64,000 nucleotides of DNA from positions 13,715 through 77,714 of the forward strand of contig CAVBPX010000002.1 of the NCBI GenBank assembly GCA_963597395.1, read 5' to 3'. Within the stretch, counting starts at the first letter, position 1. Every line of letters begins with the position of its first letter. A model generated the notes under the pieces. It was not told the origin of the DNA and made no database searches. It saw nothing but the letters and a program-made list of their open reading frames with translations. Of this stretch, positions 44,718 to 52,123 are shown piece by piece. The translations under genes and the position numbers were made by a program. This DNA comes from Hallerella sp963597395 (lineage in GTDB: Bacteria > Fibrobacterota > Fibrobacteria > Fibrobacterales > Fibrobacteraceae).

Positions 44718-44741
44718 AGGATTCCGAAAGGAATCCTTTTT
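44718..44741 (+). terminator. Hairpin terminator after the tRNA 3'-end copy
   Basis: AGGATTCC and GGAATCCT form a stem with loop GAAA, followed by a T-run. Confidence 0.65.
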
Positions 44742-44830
44742 CATTTTTATAGCCAGATGAGAACTGAAAGTTCGACCAAAATGCGGTGAGCAAAGCGAAC
44801 GCAAAGCGTTTTGGAGGCGCCAAAAGCGCT

Positions 44831-44859
44831 CCCGACAAATTTTGTCAAAATTTGTCGGG
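44831..44859. repeat. Perfect 13-bp inverted repeat
   Basis: CCCGACAAATTTT (44831-44843) and AAAATTTGTCGGG (44847-44859) flank GTC. The right arm is followed by A/T-mixed sequence, not a T-run, so it is not a standard plus-strand terminator; it may be an operator or RNA structure upstream of the next lipoprotein. The rest of 44742-44904 shows no gene. Confidence 0.5.
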
Positions 44860-44904
44860 AAAATAATTTATGTTTGAATACGAACCCTTTTCTGGAGGAT
44901 CGCG

Positions 44905-45375
44905 ATGCAAAAAAAACGCCCTTCATTCCGCAACCTCATCCCGCTCTTGCTGTGCGCGGCAATTTTCCCACTTTTTGCCTGCAGCCACAGCAGTTCTACA
45001 TCCGCCCCGGCCCTCAAAAAGCAAATCATCCCGGGCGAAACGCTCCTCGTCGAAGACGCCTTTTTCAGCACCCAACACACGTTGCAGCTTGTCGTCCGCA
45101 ACGCGGAAGACGAGCACCTTCCCGCATTCGACATCGACTATTCCATTGAATGCGACAACAGCGAAAAAAGTTACGGTTCAAGCTACCTCTCCCTTTCGTC
45201 CAACGAACAGTTTGTCCTGTCATACGTCGTCAAAAGCTCCGCCAGTTCCTGCACATACACATTCAAGGCAGTCCGTCCGCTCGAAAGCTACACCACGCCC
45301 TACACCACCTACATCGACTGGACGGGCAGCTACCCGGTCACGGCAACCCGCGATACCTCATCCGTCCAAAACTGA
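44905..45375 (+). CDS. Small lipoprotein, unknown function
   Basis: The product is 156 residues with a lipoprotein signal ending IFPLFAC. After a Ser-rich linker comes a beta-rich domain containing paired cysteines (DIDYSIECDNSEKSYGSSYLSLSS; KSSASSCTYTFKAVRP), probably disulfide-linked in the periplasm or at the surface. I recognise no family. The ribosome site GGAGG lies about 7 nt before the ATG. A hairpin terminator follows. Confidence 0.75.
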   Translation: MQKKRPSFRNLIPLLLCAAIFPLFACSHSSSTSAPALKKQIIPGETLLVEDAFFSTQHTLQLVVRNAEDEHLPAFDIDYSIECDNSEKSYGSSYLSLSSNEQFVLSYVVKSSASSCTYTFKAVRPLESYTTPYTTYIDWTGSYPVTATRDTSSVQN

Positions 45376-45402
45376 CAGTCAAGAACGAGCGGAAAAACAA
45401 AC

Positions 45403-45438
45403 AAGCGGGCGCCCACAAAGGAACGCCCGCTTGCTTTT
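45403..45438 (+). terminator. Rho-independent terminator
   Basis: AAGCGGGCG and CGCCCGCTT form a 9-bp stem with a 12-nt loop, followed by GCTTTTT. Between it and 45528 lies a tandem TTTGACAAAA motif of unknown meaning. Confidence 0.8.
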
Positions 45439-45528
45439 TGCAGGATGGTTTGCTCCGAAAGCGTCATGCTTCCGGTCGCACAAAACAATCTAGGTCTTTA
45501 ATTTGACAAAATTTGACAAAACAGGAAG

Positions 45529-46332
45529 TTATTCTTCCGAGCCCATCTCGATAGGCGGAAAAGGAAGTTCCAGATCGACGCTAATCGGGCAATGGTCCGA
45601 GCCCTGGACGCTCGGAAAGATGCTCGCATCCGTCACGTTTTTCGAAAGTCCCGAATCCACAAAGGCGTAGTCGATGCGCCACCCGACGTTCCGCTCGCGG
45701 GAATTCGCCCGGTTCGACCACCAGGTGTAGGCCCCGGCAAGGTCCGGATGGAGCGTCCGGAACGTGTCCTCGTAGCCCGCCGCAATATACTTGTCGAACC
45801 AGGCCCGTTCCACGGGAAGGAATCCGCTGATGTTCTCGTTTTCCTTCGGACGCGCAATGTCGAGTTCCGTATGGCACGTGTTGTAGTCGCCGAGCGTCAC
45901 CACGTGGCGTCCGCGCTTGAGCCAGCTCGCGCAATTGTCCAAAAAGGCGTCATAGAACCGCAGCTTGTAGTCAACGCGCTCCTCGCCCTGCCCGCCGTTC
46001 GGAAAGTAGATGGAGTTCAGCACCCAGTCCGGGAAAATGAGCTGGACGACCCGGCCTTCCACGTCAAATTCCTCGATTCCGAAACCGTATTCCACGGCAT
46101 CGGGTTCGATTTGGCTCAAAACGGCCGTTCCGCTGTAGCCCTTCTTCTTTTGGCAGGCGTTCCAGTAGCAGAAATAGCCCTCCGGCGCGCGAAGATGTTC
46201 CGGCACCTGGTCGGCCTCGGCGCGGATTTCCTGCAGGCAGAGAACTTCCGGACGGGTCGCGTTGAACCAGTCCCCGAAGCCTTTCTTTTCCGCCGAGCGG
46301 ATTCCGTTGACATTCCAGCTATAGATGCGCAT
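45529..46332 (-). CDS. xth: Exodeoxyribonuclease III / AP endonuclease
   Basis: The enzyme repairs abasic sites and trims 3' ends. The 267-residue product has the endonuclease/exonuclease/phosphatase fold: MRIYSWNVNGIRS, LCLQEIRAE (metal Glu), GDYNTCHTELDIARP, WRIDYAFVD and GSDHCPISVDLE (catalytic Asp-His). The start at 46332 has GGAG 6 nt upstream; an upstream in-frame ATG lacks one. TATCTTTG about 30 bp upstream is a plausible -10. Confidence 0.95.
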   Translation of the reverse strand: MRIYSWNVNGIRSAEKKGFGDWFNATRPEVLCLQEIRAEADQVPEHLRAPEGYFCYWNACQKKKGYSGTAVLSQIEPDAVEYGFGIEEFDVEGRVVQLIFPDWVLNSIYFPNGGQGEERVDYKLRFYDAFLDNCASWLKRGRHVVTLGDYNTCHTELDIARPKENENISGFLPVERAWFDKYIAAGYEDTFRTLHPDLAGAYTWWSNRANSRERNVGWRIDYAFVDSGLSKNVTDASIFPSVQGSDHCPISVDLELPFPPIEMGSEE

Positions 46333-46441
46333 GATTTCTCCATCAATAGAACTTTCGGGCAAAGATAGCTAATCGGGCTCGATACGGGAAGACGCCCTCA
46401 AAATTCCGAAGATTTTCTAGGCTTTTTGCCTTTCTTGAATT

Positions 46442-46447
46442 TATATT
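46442..46447 (+). promoter_or_regulatory. -10 box directly before a lipoprotein start (leaderless pattern)
   Basis: TATATT is followed by GAAATT and the ATG at 46454; no Shine-Dalgarno is present. Confidence 0.5.
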
Positions 46448-46453
46448 GAAATT

Positions 46454-47041
46454 ATGAAACTTCGTGTCGCGTCATTTTTGCTGAGTTCCGCCCTTTGTTT
46501 TTTATGCTCATGCGGAGGCACTTCCGAAGGCGGCAACCTGGAAATGCCCGAGAACATGCCGCCCGCCTGCCGGGAAATAGACTTTGTGGCCCAGCCCGAC
46601 ATGCGAGAACTGTGCGGAGTCCGCACGGTCCGCTTCAAGTCCTACCGCAACATTCCCAAGGAACGCTACCTGGTAAACCCCAAGGACGCGAAGATAGTCC
46701 TCGCCGAAAACAGGATGGAACTCCGCATTCCCGGAAACTTCCCCGTCACGCTCAGCGGACAAATCACGAAGGACATCCGTTTTGACCAGGACGCCCGCCT
46801 GAACAAGATTCCGAACCGCTACGAATACATCGAAGGCTACCTGAGCAGCGAAAAGAAGCGCGAAAACCGCATCCGCGCGTTCCGCATCACGATTCCGACC
46901 GATGCCGGCACCGAATACGAATACTGCTTCCGCATTCCCGAACGCCTCGGAAACGACCGCACCCGCAGCCAGGCCATGGGAAACCGCCTCGAAAAAATTG
47001 CCTGCTCGGACTTCACCTTCCTTTCGAACAAGCGAAAGTAA
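46454..47041 (+). CDS. Lipoprotein, unknown function
   Basis: The product is 195 residues. The signal MKLRVASFLLSSALCFLCSCGG contains two possible lipobox cysteines. The mature part is soluble and mixed alpha/beta, with phrases such as IVLAENRMELRIPGNFPVTLSGQI and RIRAFRITIPTDAGTEYEYCFRIPE. I recognise no family. It is convergent with mcrC (13 bp between stops). Confidence 0.75.
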   Translation: MKLRVASFLLSSALCFLCSCGGTSEGGNLEMPENMPPACREIDFVAQPDMRELCGVRTVRFKSYRNIPKERYLVNPKDAKIVLAENRMELRIPGNFPVTLSGQITKDIRFDQDARLNKIPNRYEYIEGYLSSEKKRENRIRAFRITIPTDAGTEYEYCFRIPERLGNDRTRSQAMGNRLEKIACSDFTFLSNKRK

Positions 47042-47054
47042 AGGCCCGGACTTT

Positions 47055-48134
47055 TTATTCGCCTTTTATCGGAAGCGGAACCGCAATTTTGTGGAAGCCC
47101 TCAAAAGACTTTATTTTGACACACTGTTCCACGACAGTTTTGCTCGGATCAAAAGAGTTCGCCGTTTTCTGTGTGCCGTTTTCCTCATCGGGCCAACCGA
47201 GGTCCTTCAGAATTTTCTTATCCCGAGCGTAACCCGAAATTTCGCGCACATCATCGACAATCCCGCTATTTCCTTTTTCGTAGCGAGGCTTGTATTTGGC
47301 GTCTAGAATGATTTTTTCGTCCTCCCCCGTTTTGACAAAATCCACTTGCGTCCTGTGAGAGCCTTTGACCTGGAAATGAATTTTCCCGGGATACGCCTTT
47401 TTCAAAAGATGCAGCACATGCATTTCATAAAGGCGCGACATATTGATGCAAAACGGACGGACAGAATGCACTTGGGAACTGGATCTGTTCATGTCGCGGT
47501 CAAAGTACCGCAAAATCATTTCGGCCACACGAACCGCCTCGGCATAATGGGGATACTCGGAGAAATCGTCCGAGACTTCGAAAAAAGCGGACTTTATGCA
47601 TCCGAGCCTACGGAACAGCGCTTCGCATGATTTTAACGGAATATTTTTCAGCTGCGATTCCGCGACGAGGAGCGCCTTTTTCAAAAAACGATTTTCGGGC
47701 GTATCAACCGTATATTCCTGAAACTTGCAATAGTTCCGGTCTTCGCGCTTGTTCAACACATTCTTCCGGAGATTACGGATAAACGAAATGCGCCCACGAA
47801 CCTTGGACTGCAAATTTTCTTCGCGATGAACATAACCCTTGCGAAGCCCCTTCTTCGAAAGAATCCACTTCCAGGGCCGTAGCGAACAGTCGGATGTAGT
47901 CGGTTTCCTTTTTCGCATCGTCCAATTTTTTGGGCAATACCTGAACAGGGATTGGCTCTTTGCCTTCAGTTCACCGTCTATACCCAAATGCCTAGGAGCA
48001 AGATCTTTTTTTTCTTTTTCGTCTTTGAACGTTTTTTGAAATGCAGAACGCAGTTCGGACTTTTCGGACTCGCCCATTTCCGCTTGGGCAAGTTCGTCGT
48101 CCGTTATCTGCTTATGTTCATGAATGGAAATCAT
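47055..48134 (-). CDS. mcrC: McrC-family subunit of a type IV restriction system (probable internal frame disruption)
   Basis: McrC supplies the nuclease of McrBC, which cuts modified foreign DNA. The 359-residue product starts MISIHEHKQI and has the conserved helical block GLRKGYVHREENLQSKVRGRISF. DTPENRFLKKAL and the PD-(D/E)xK core VDFVKTGEDEKIILDAKYK follow. Between about 47850 and 47965 the listed frame reads unusually Cys/Trp/Arg-rich (RYCPKNWTMRKRKPTTSDC), whereas the +1-related frame reads PVQVLPKKLDDAKKETDYI and LFATALEVDSF. Two compensating indels are therefore suspected. The start shares one base with the mcrB stop (TAATG). Confidence 0.8.
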   Translation of the reverse strand: MISIHEHKQITDDELAQAEMGESEKSELRSAFQKTFKDEKEKKDLAPRHLGIDGELKAKSQSLFRYCPKNWTMRKRKPTTSDCSLRPWKWILSKKGLRKGYVHREENLQSKVRGRISFIRNLRKNVLNKREDRNYCKFQEYTVDTPENRFLKKALLVAESQLKNIPLKSCEALFRRLGCIKSAFFEVSDDFSEYPHYAEAVRVAEMILRYFDRDMNRSSSQVHSVRPFCINMSRLYEMHVLHLLKKAYPGKIHFQVKGSHRTQVDFVKTGEDEKIILDAKYKPRYEKGNSGIVDDVREISGYARDKKILKDLGWPDEENGTQKTANSFDPSKTVVEQCVKIKSFEGFHKIAVPLPIKGE

Positions 48135-49369
48135 TACGTTTCTTTTGACGAATCCGAAGTTTGAGCATTTTGAGTTTCGCCTTTACACAACGATTCGACA
48201 TTTGCCGAAGACTTGAGAAGACCGTCCTTTTTATATTCCTCAATAAGCGGAATGACTTCGTAATTCCACTTCAACTTCAGTTCATCAAGCGTCTTTGCCA
48301 TAAAGTAGCTGTGACCGACCATCAAATCATCAAGGTCAACATCCGGGGATTTATTTTCTTTTATGATTTCTTTTGCCTGTTCGAATTTTTTAACGGCTTC
48401 TTCTTTAACGGTTGAATCCTTGTCGGCATAATAATTTTTCAAAGCCTCTTCATCCGACTTTAGCGTCACGAACGCAAATCGGCGGCGGATGGCGTAGTCA
48501 AGCGAGCCCGTGCTACGGTCGGTCGTGTTCATCGTGCCGATGATGTAGAGGTTCTTCGGAACACTGAACAAAGTTTTTGAATAAGGGAGTGTCACCGAAA
48601 TAGGATGTTCGGCGCCTTCGCGCTTGTCGGCCTCCAACAGGGTAATCAGTTCCCCGAATATTTTGGAAACATTTCCCCGGTTGATTTCATCGATGATGAG
48701 GACGATAGGATTGTCTGCCTTTGCCTGATATTCCTTTTTGACGGCTTCGATGAAAGCTTGGGCATACTGTTGCCAATTGTCTTCACATCCTTTGCCCAAA
48801 GCCTGCAATTTAATTTTTTCGAGATTAAGCGGAGAAGGAGAATAATTTTCCTTTTGAATTTTGGATGTTGTACTTCGGCAGCTGACCGTCGTATTGCCGT
48901 CTTTCCACCAAACATACAGCGAAGACTTTCCCGTCACCGTTGGAATTTCTTTTTTATTTTCAAACCCTTTTATCTTTTGCAGATAATCGTCAATGCATTC
49001 TACAATATTCTGACGGTCATCGGTTTCCACGGCTTTACAGGCCCTTTTTAATATGCCATCTTCCGGCTCATATGTTACGCCAAGGCTTTCGCCCTTTTCG
49101 CTTGTCAATACACGAGGTTTTAACCCTTCTACAAAATCCTCATAGTCAAAAGACTGGTGAAATGTCGTAAAAAATATACGGTCTCCCTGCAACTCTCTGT
49201 ATTTTTCCATCACTTTTGCGTGGCTGGTAAAATCAACATCTTCATTAAGCACTTTCAGAGCCAGCGCCGCCGTGTTATATGTTTTGCCGGTGCCGGGGGC
49301 GCCTTGCAGGATGATGTTCTTTTTGAGCTCAAGAAGTTTTTTCCAGTTTTCAAGTTCTTCAGTGTTCAT
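48134..49369 (-). CDS. mcrB: McrB-family AAA+ GTPase, short form without N-terminal DNA-binding domain
   Basis: McrB is the GTP-driven translocase of the type IV restriction complex. The 411-residue product begins only 22 residues before its Walker A (GAPGTGKT, residues 23-30). It then shows FTTFHQSFDYEDFVEGL, Walker B in VLIIDEINRGNVSKIFGEL and the McrB signature IGTMNTTDRSTGSLDYAIRRRF. The usual N-terminal domain that reads modified cytosine is absent, as in the short E. coli isoform. The start at 49369 has AAAGGAG upstream; the frame can be extended to 49459, but that does not add a domain. Composition is AT-rich. Confidence 0.9.
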   Translation of the reverse strand: MNTEELENWKKLLELKKNIILQGAPGTGKTYNTAALALKVLNEDVDFTSHAKVMEKYRELQGDRIFFTTFHQSFDYEDFVEGLKPRVLTSEKGESLGVTYEPEDGILKRACKAVETDDRQNIVECIDDYLQKIKGFENKKEIPTVTGKSSLYVWWKDGNTTVSCRSTTSKIQKENYSPSPLNLEKIKLQALGKGCEDNWQQYAQAFIEAVKKEYQAKADNPIVLIIDEINRGNVSKIFGELITLLEADKREGAEHPISVTLPYSKTLFSVPKNLYIIGTMNTTDRSTGSLDYAIRRRFAFVTLKSDEEALKNYYADKDSTVKEEAVKKFEQAKEIIKENKSPDVDLDDLMVGHSYFMAKTLDELKLKWNYEVIPLIEEYKKDGLLKSSANVESLCKGETQNAQTSDSSKET

Positions 49370-49383
49370 AATATCTCCTTTTA

Positions 49384-49400
49384 GTTCACCTCTAAAAATA
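49384..49400 (+). repeat. Copy of the CACCTCTAAA inverted-repeat family
   Basis: GTTCACCTCTAAAAATA resembles the ends of the segment at 51976-53035. Its inner side faces right, toward a transposase relic, and it lies 15 bp upstream of the mcrB start. Confidence 0.6.
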
Positions 49401-49521
49401 CAATAATTCGCAAGAAAAACTCCGTCCCGGTCAATTTCCCGTCTTTTTGCGTTCTGCACGGGGGATAGTTCCCGTCAATCCCGGTCCTTTCGAACCGTTT
49501 TAGCCCCTTCCGGGGCGTCCT

Positions 49522-49620
49522 CTATGCGGACCGGACACAGAGTCCCCCTTGTTTCAGCTTCTCGAGCGTCACGAGGCGCGAGAAGTTGTAGCACATCGCT
49601 CCAAGAAGCCAAGATGTGCA
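49522..49620 (-). pseudogene. C-terminal fragment of a DDE-type transposase
   Basis: In the minus frame ending at 49522 the translation reads CTSWLLGAMCYNFSRLVT, then LEKLKQGGLCVRSA and stop. An LGAM-YN--RL segment near the C-terminus is typical of IS4/IS5-like transposases. No N-terminal part remains. The family repeat at 49384-49400 lies 120 bp beyond its stop, where an IS end would be. The rest of the 49401-49692 gap holds no other recognisable gene. Confidence 0.45.
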
Positions 49621-49692
49621 ATTCTGTATCAAGCAATGCTGCAAAATCAGCATTCTTTTCGGGATAGGATATGCGGACAATTTTTTGGACTG

Positions 49693-49830
49693 TTAGAATT
49701 TTTTTTCCGTTAACTCTTCTCGCTGTTCGTTCCACACGGCGACAAGGGCATTCAGGCCGGAATCCGAAAAGTTCCTTTCCTTTGCCGAAAGATCCTCAAT
49801 CGAATGCCAGCCGTAAGCAATTTCCGTCAT
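49693..49830 (-). pseudogene. Truncated N-terminus of a Fic-like protein
   Basis: The frame encodes 45 residues from an ATG with GGAG upstream: MTEIAYGWHSIEDLSAKERN, then LNALVAVWNEQREEL and a stop. The YGWHSIEDL...VWNEQRE pattern resembles the opening of some Fic-family proteins. The rest of the gene is gone. It ends just before the transposase relic, so an insertion may have removed it. It may still be translated, from 17 bp after the Nif3 gene. Confidence 0.4.
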
Positions 49831-49847
49831 GCTCTTCTCCAAAACTT

Positions 49848-50609
49848 TTACACCGGATTGTCCAGATCGATGAATTCCGCGGGGATGGAAAGTTCCGTGC
49901 GGATTTTTTCGGCGAGGGCGCGGACGCCGAAGATTTCGGTCCGGTGGTGGCCGCAGCCTATCAGGTTGAACCGTTTTTCTTCGCACGCGATCGGCACCGA
50001 TTCGCGGAGCTCTCCCGTGATGAACGCGTCGCAACCGAGTCCTATCGCCTCGTCGATGCCGCTCGCGCCACTTCCGCTGCAAATTCCCACGCGGCGAATT
50101 TTCTCGCACCCGAACATCAGCGCGGTCTGCACGCCATGTTCAAAGACACTCTCCGCGCGGGCCAAAAATTCCTTTTTCGAAACGGGACTTTCGAAGTCCG
50201 CAATGACGCCCACCGTCCGTTCGCCTTCGCGCATAAATCCCTGCACAGGGTTCAGGCGCATCGCCTTCGCAATTTGCGCATTGTTCCCCAGTTCCATGTG
50301 ACCGTCGAGCGGCAGGTGAAAGCCGTAAAGCGAAATGCCGTTTTGAAAGAGCCTTTGCAGCCGACGTCCAAAGTGCCCCACCGGAATTTTCGAATCGCTT
50401 TTCCAGAAGCCGTTCGGATGGTGCACAATAATACAGTCCGCTTTTTTTTCGATGGCGCAGTCAATCAGCGCGTCCCGAAAGCTCACGCCGGTCACGACGC
50501 GCGTCACGGCCGTCGAGGCCTCCACGCAAAGCCCATCGACGCAAAAATCCTGAAAAGCTTCCGGTTCGAGGAGCCCGGAAAGCCAGTTCGAAAAATCCTG
50601 AAGTTCCAT
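49848..50609 (-). CDS. Nif3-like dinuclear metal-binding protein (DUF34)
   Basis: The product is 253 residues. Family motifs include VDGLCVEASTAVTRVVTGVSF, ADCIIVHHPNGFW (His pair), YGFHLPLDGHMELGNNAQIAK and GCGHHRTEIFGVRAL. These carry the His/Asp/Glu ligands of the dimetal centre. The molecular role of the family is still debated; GTP cyclohydrolase annotations in databases are not secure. It is divergent from metK across 118 bp. Confidence 0.9.
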   Translation of the reverse strand: MELQDFSNWLSGLLEPEAFQDFCVDGLCVEASTAVTRVVTGVSFRDALIDCAIEKKADCIIVHHPNGFWKSDSKIPVGHFGRRLQRLFQNGISLYGFHLPLDGHMELGNNAQIAKAMRLNPVQGFMREGERTVGVIADFESPVSKKEFLARAESVFEHGVQTALMFGCEKIRRVGICSGSGASGIDEAIGLGCDAFITGELRESVPIACEEKRFNLIGCGHHRTEIFGVRALAEKIRTELSIPAEFIDLDNPV

Positions 50610-50669
50610 ACCGAAAATTTAGGTTCAAAAGCGGAAAAATGGCCAAACGAATAAAAAAATTTTCATCCG

Positions 50670-50698
50670 TTGCCATAATATATGCGTTTTTCTAGATT
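50670..50698 (+). promoter_or_regulatory. Promoter of metK
   Basis: TTGCCA (50670-50675) and TAGATT (50693-50698) are separated by 17 bp. The leader would be about 22 nt with AAAAGGA before the ATG, too short for a SAM riboswitch. Confidence 0.55.
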
Positions 50699-50727
50699 TA
50701 TGCATAGAACTGAATAAAAGGAAAATC

Positions 50728-51918
50728 ATGGCCCATTATCTCTTCACTTCGGAATCCGTTTCCAAAGGTCACCCGGACAAGGTCGCCGACCAGATTTCGG
50801 ACGCCGTCCTCGACGCCGCCCTTTCCACGGACAAGGACAGCCGCGTCGCTTGCGAAACGCTCGTCAACACGGGTCTAGTCGTCATCTCCGGCGAAATTAC
50901 CACCAAGGCGGAACTCGACTACCAGGCAATAGCCCGCAAAACGATTGAAAACATCGGATACAACGACCCGGAACTGGGATTTGACGCCGGAAGCTGCGCG
51001 GTCATCGTCGCGGTCGATAAGCAGTCCCCCGACATTGCACAGGGCGTCGATGCAAAGGCCGCGGACGGCAAGGAAGACGACAAGCAGGGCGCAGGCGACC
51101 AGGGCATGATGTTCGGATACGCCGTAAACGAGACGCCCGAGCTGATGCCGCTCCCCATTTCGCTTTCGCACAAACTCATGACAAAAATCCAGGAGCTCCG
51201 CGAGACTGGAAAAATCAAATGGCTCCGCCCGGACGCCAAGAGCCAGGTGACGGTCGAATATGACGAAAACAACAAGCCCGTCCGCATCGACACGGTCGTT
51301 ATCAGCACGCAGCACGCGCCGATGTTCAAGGGCAAGGAACTTACCCACAGGCAGATAGAAAAGACGATTATCGACGAGCTTATCAAAAAAGTGATTCCCG
51401 CAAAGCTCCTCGACAAAAATACGCGGTTCCTTGTAAACCCCACAGGGAAATTCGTCGTCGGCGGTCCGCACGGAGACTGCGGTCTTACGGGCCGAAAGAT
51501 TATCGTCGATACCTACGGCGGAATGGGACGTCACGGTGGCGGAGCCTTTAGCGGAAAGGATCCGTCCAAAGTGGACCGCTCCGGAGCCTATGCGGCGCGC
51601 TACGTGGCAAAAAACATCGTCGCGGCGGGTCTTGCGGACCGGTGCGAAGTGCAGGTGGCCTACGCCATCGGATATTCCCATCCGGTTTCGCTTCTCGTGA
51701 ACACGTTCGGAACGGGAAAAGTGCCCGATGAAAAAATCGTGGAAATCGTCCCGAAGGTGTTTGACCTTTCGCCCGCGGGCCTCGTCAAGATGTTAAACCT
51801 CAAAACGCCGGGCTATGTCGAGACGGCCGCTCTCGGACATTTCGGTCGCACGGGAAAGCGCTTTACGTGGGAAAAGACGGACAAGGCCGCGCTGCTGAAG
51901 AAGCTCGCCAAGGCCTGA
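50728..51918 (+). CDS. metK: S-adenosylmethionine synthetase
   Basis: The enzyme makes S-adenosylmethionine from methionine and ATP. The 396-residue product has FTSESVSKGHPDKVADQISDAVLD (ATP and Mg site), GAGDQGMMFGYA, and GGAFSGKDPSKVDRSGAYAARY (the triphosphatase loop with Lys). Length is standard. A hairpin terminator follows 21 bp after the stop codon. Confidence 0.97.
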   Translation: MAHYLFTSESVSKGHPDKVADQISDAVLDAALSTDKDSRVACETLVNTGLVVISGEITTKAELDYQAIARKTIENIGYNDPELGFDAGSCAVIVAVDKQSPDIAQGVDAKAADGKEDDKQGAGDQGMMFGYAVNETPELMPLPISLSHKLMTKIQELRETGKIKWLRPDAKSQVTVEYDENNKPVRIDTVVISTQHAPMFKGKELTHRQIEKTIIDELIKKVIPAKLLDKNTRFLVNPTGKFVVGGPHGDCGLTGRKIIVDTYGGMGRHGGGAFSGKDPSKVDRSGAYAARYVAKNIVAAGLADRCEVQVAYAIGYSHPVSLLVNTFGTGKVPDEKIVEIVPKVFDLSPAGLVKMLNLKTPGYVETAALGHFGRTGKRFTWEKTDKAALLKKLAKA

Positions 51919-51939
51919 CCGGTCGATTTTTGAAACCTG

Positions 51940-51973
51940 AAATTCCGAGGCTTCCGGGCTTCGGAATTTTTTT
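51940..51973 (+). terminator. Rho-independent terminator of metK
   Basis: AAATTCCGA and TCGGAATTT form a 9-bp stem around a G/C-rich loop, followed by T to 51973. The inverted-repeat element begins in this T-tract. Confidence 0.8.
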
Positions 51974-52057
51974 ATGGTCACCTCTAAGAATTGCTTTGAA
52001 GGGAAAAATATTTTGGCCTATTTACCAAAATATGGATGTAAGGATTTTTTGAGCTGC

Positions 52058-52086
52058 TTGACAATGACAGTCGCTTAGGTTATATT
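52058..52086 (+). promoter_or_regulatory. Consensus sigma70 promoter of the CBM3-like gene
   Basis: TTGACA (52058-52063) and TATATT (52081-52086) are separated by exactly 17 bp. The leader is about 31 nt with TAGGAG before the ATG. Confidence 0.8.
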
Positions 52087-52123
52087 ATTTTAAGTAAACG
52101 CGAGCTTTTCGTAGGAGACCGAA

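Noticed and set aside
44484..44789. Frames running through the run of N near tRNA-Pro
   Set aside because: They pass through unknown sequence and over the tRNA; no gene can be called there.
49475..49735. An 86-codon minus frame between mcrB and the fic relic
   Set aside because: A different frame of the same DNA reads as a transposase C-terminus, and this one has no ribosome site or family.
50610..50727. A SAM riboswitch upstream of metK
   Set aside because: The predicted leader is only about 22 nt and the whole gap is 118 bp, with no conserved riboswitch elements.
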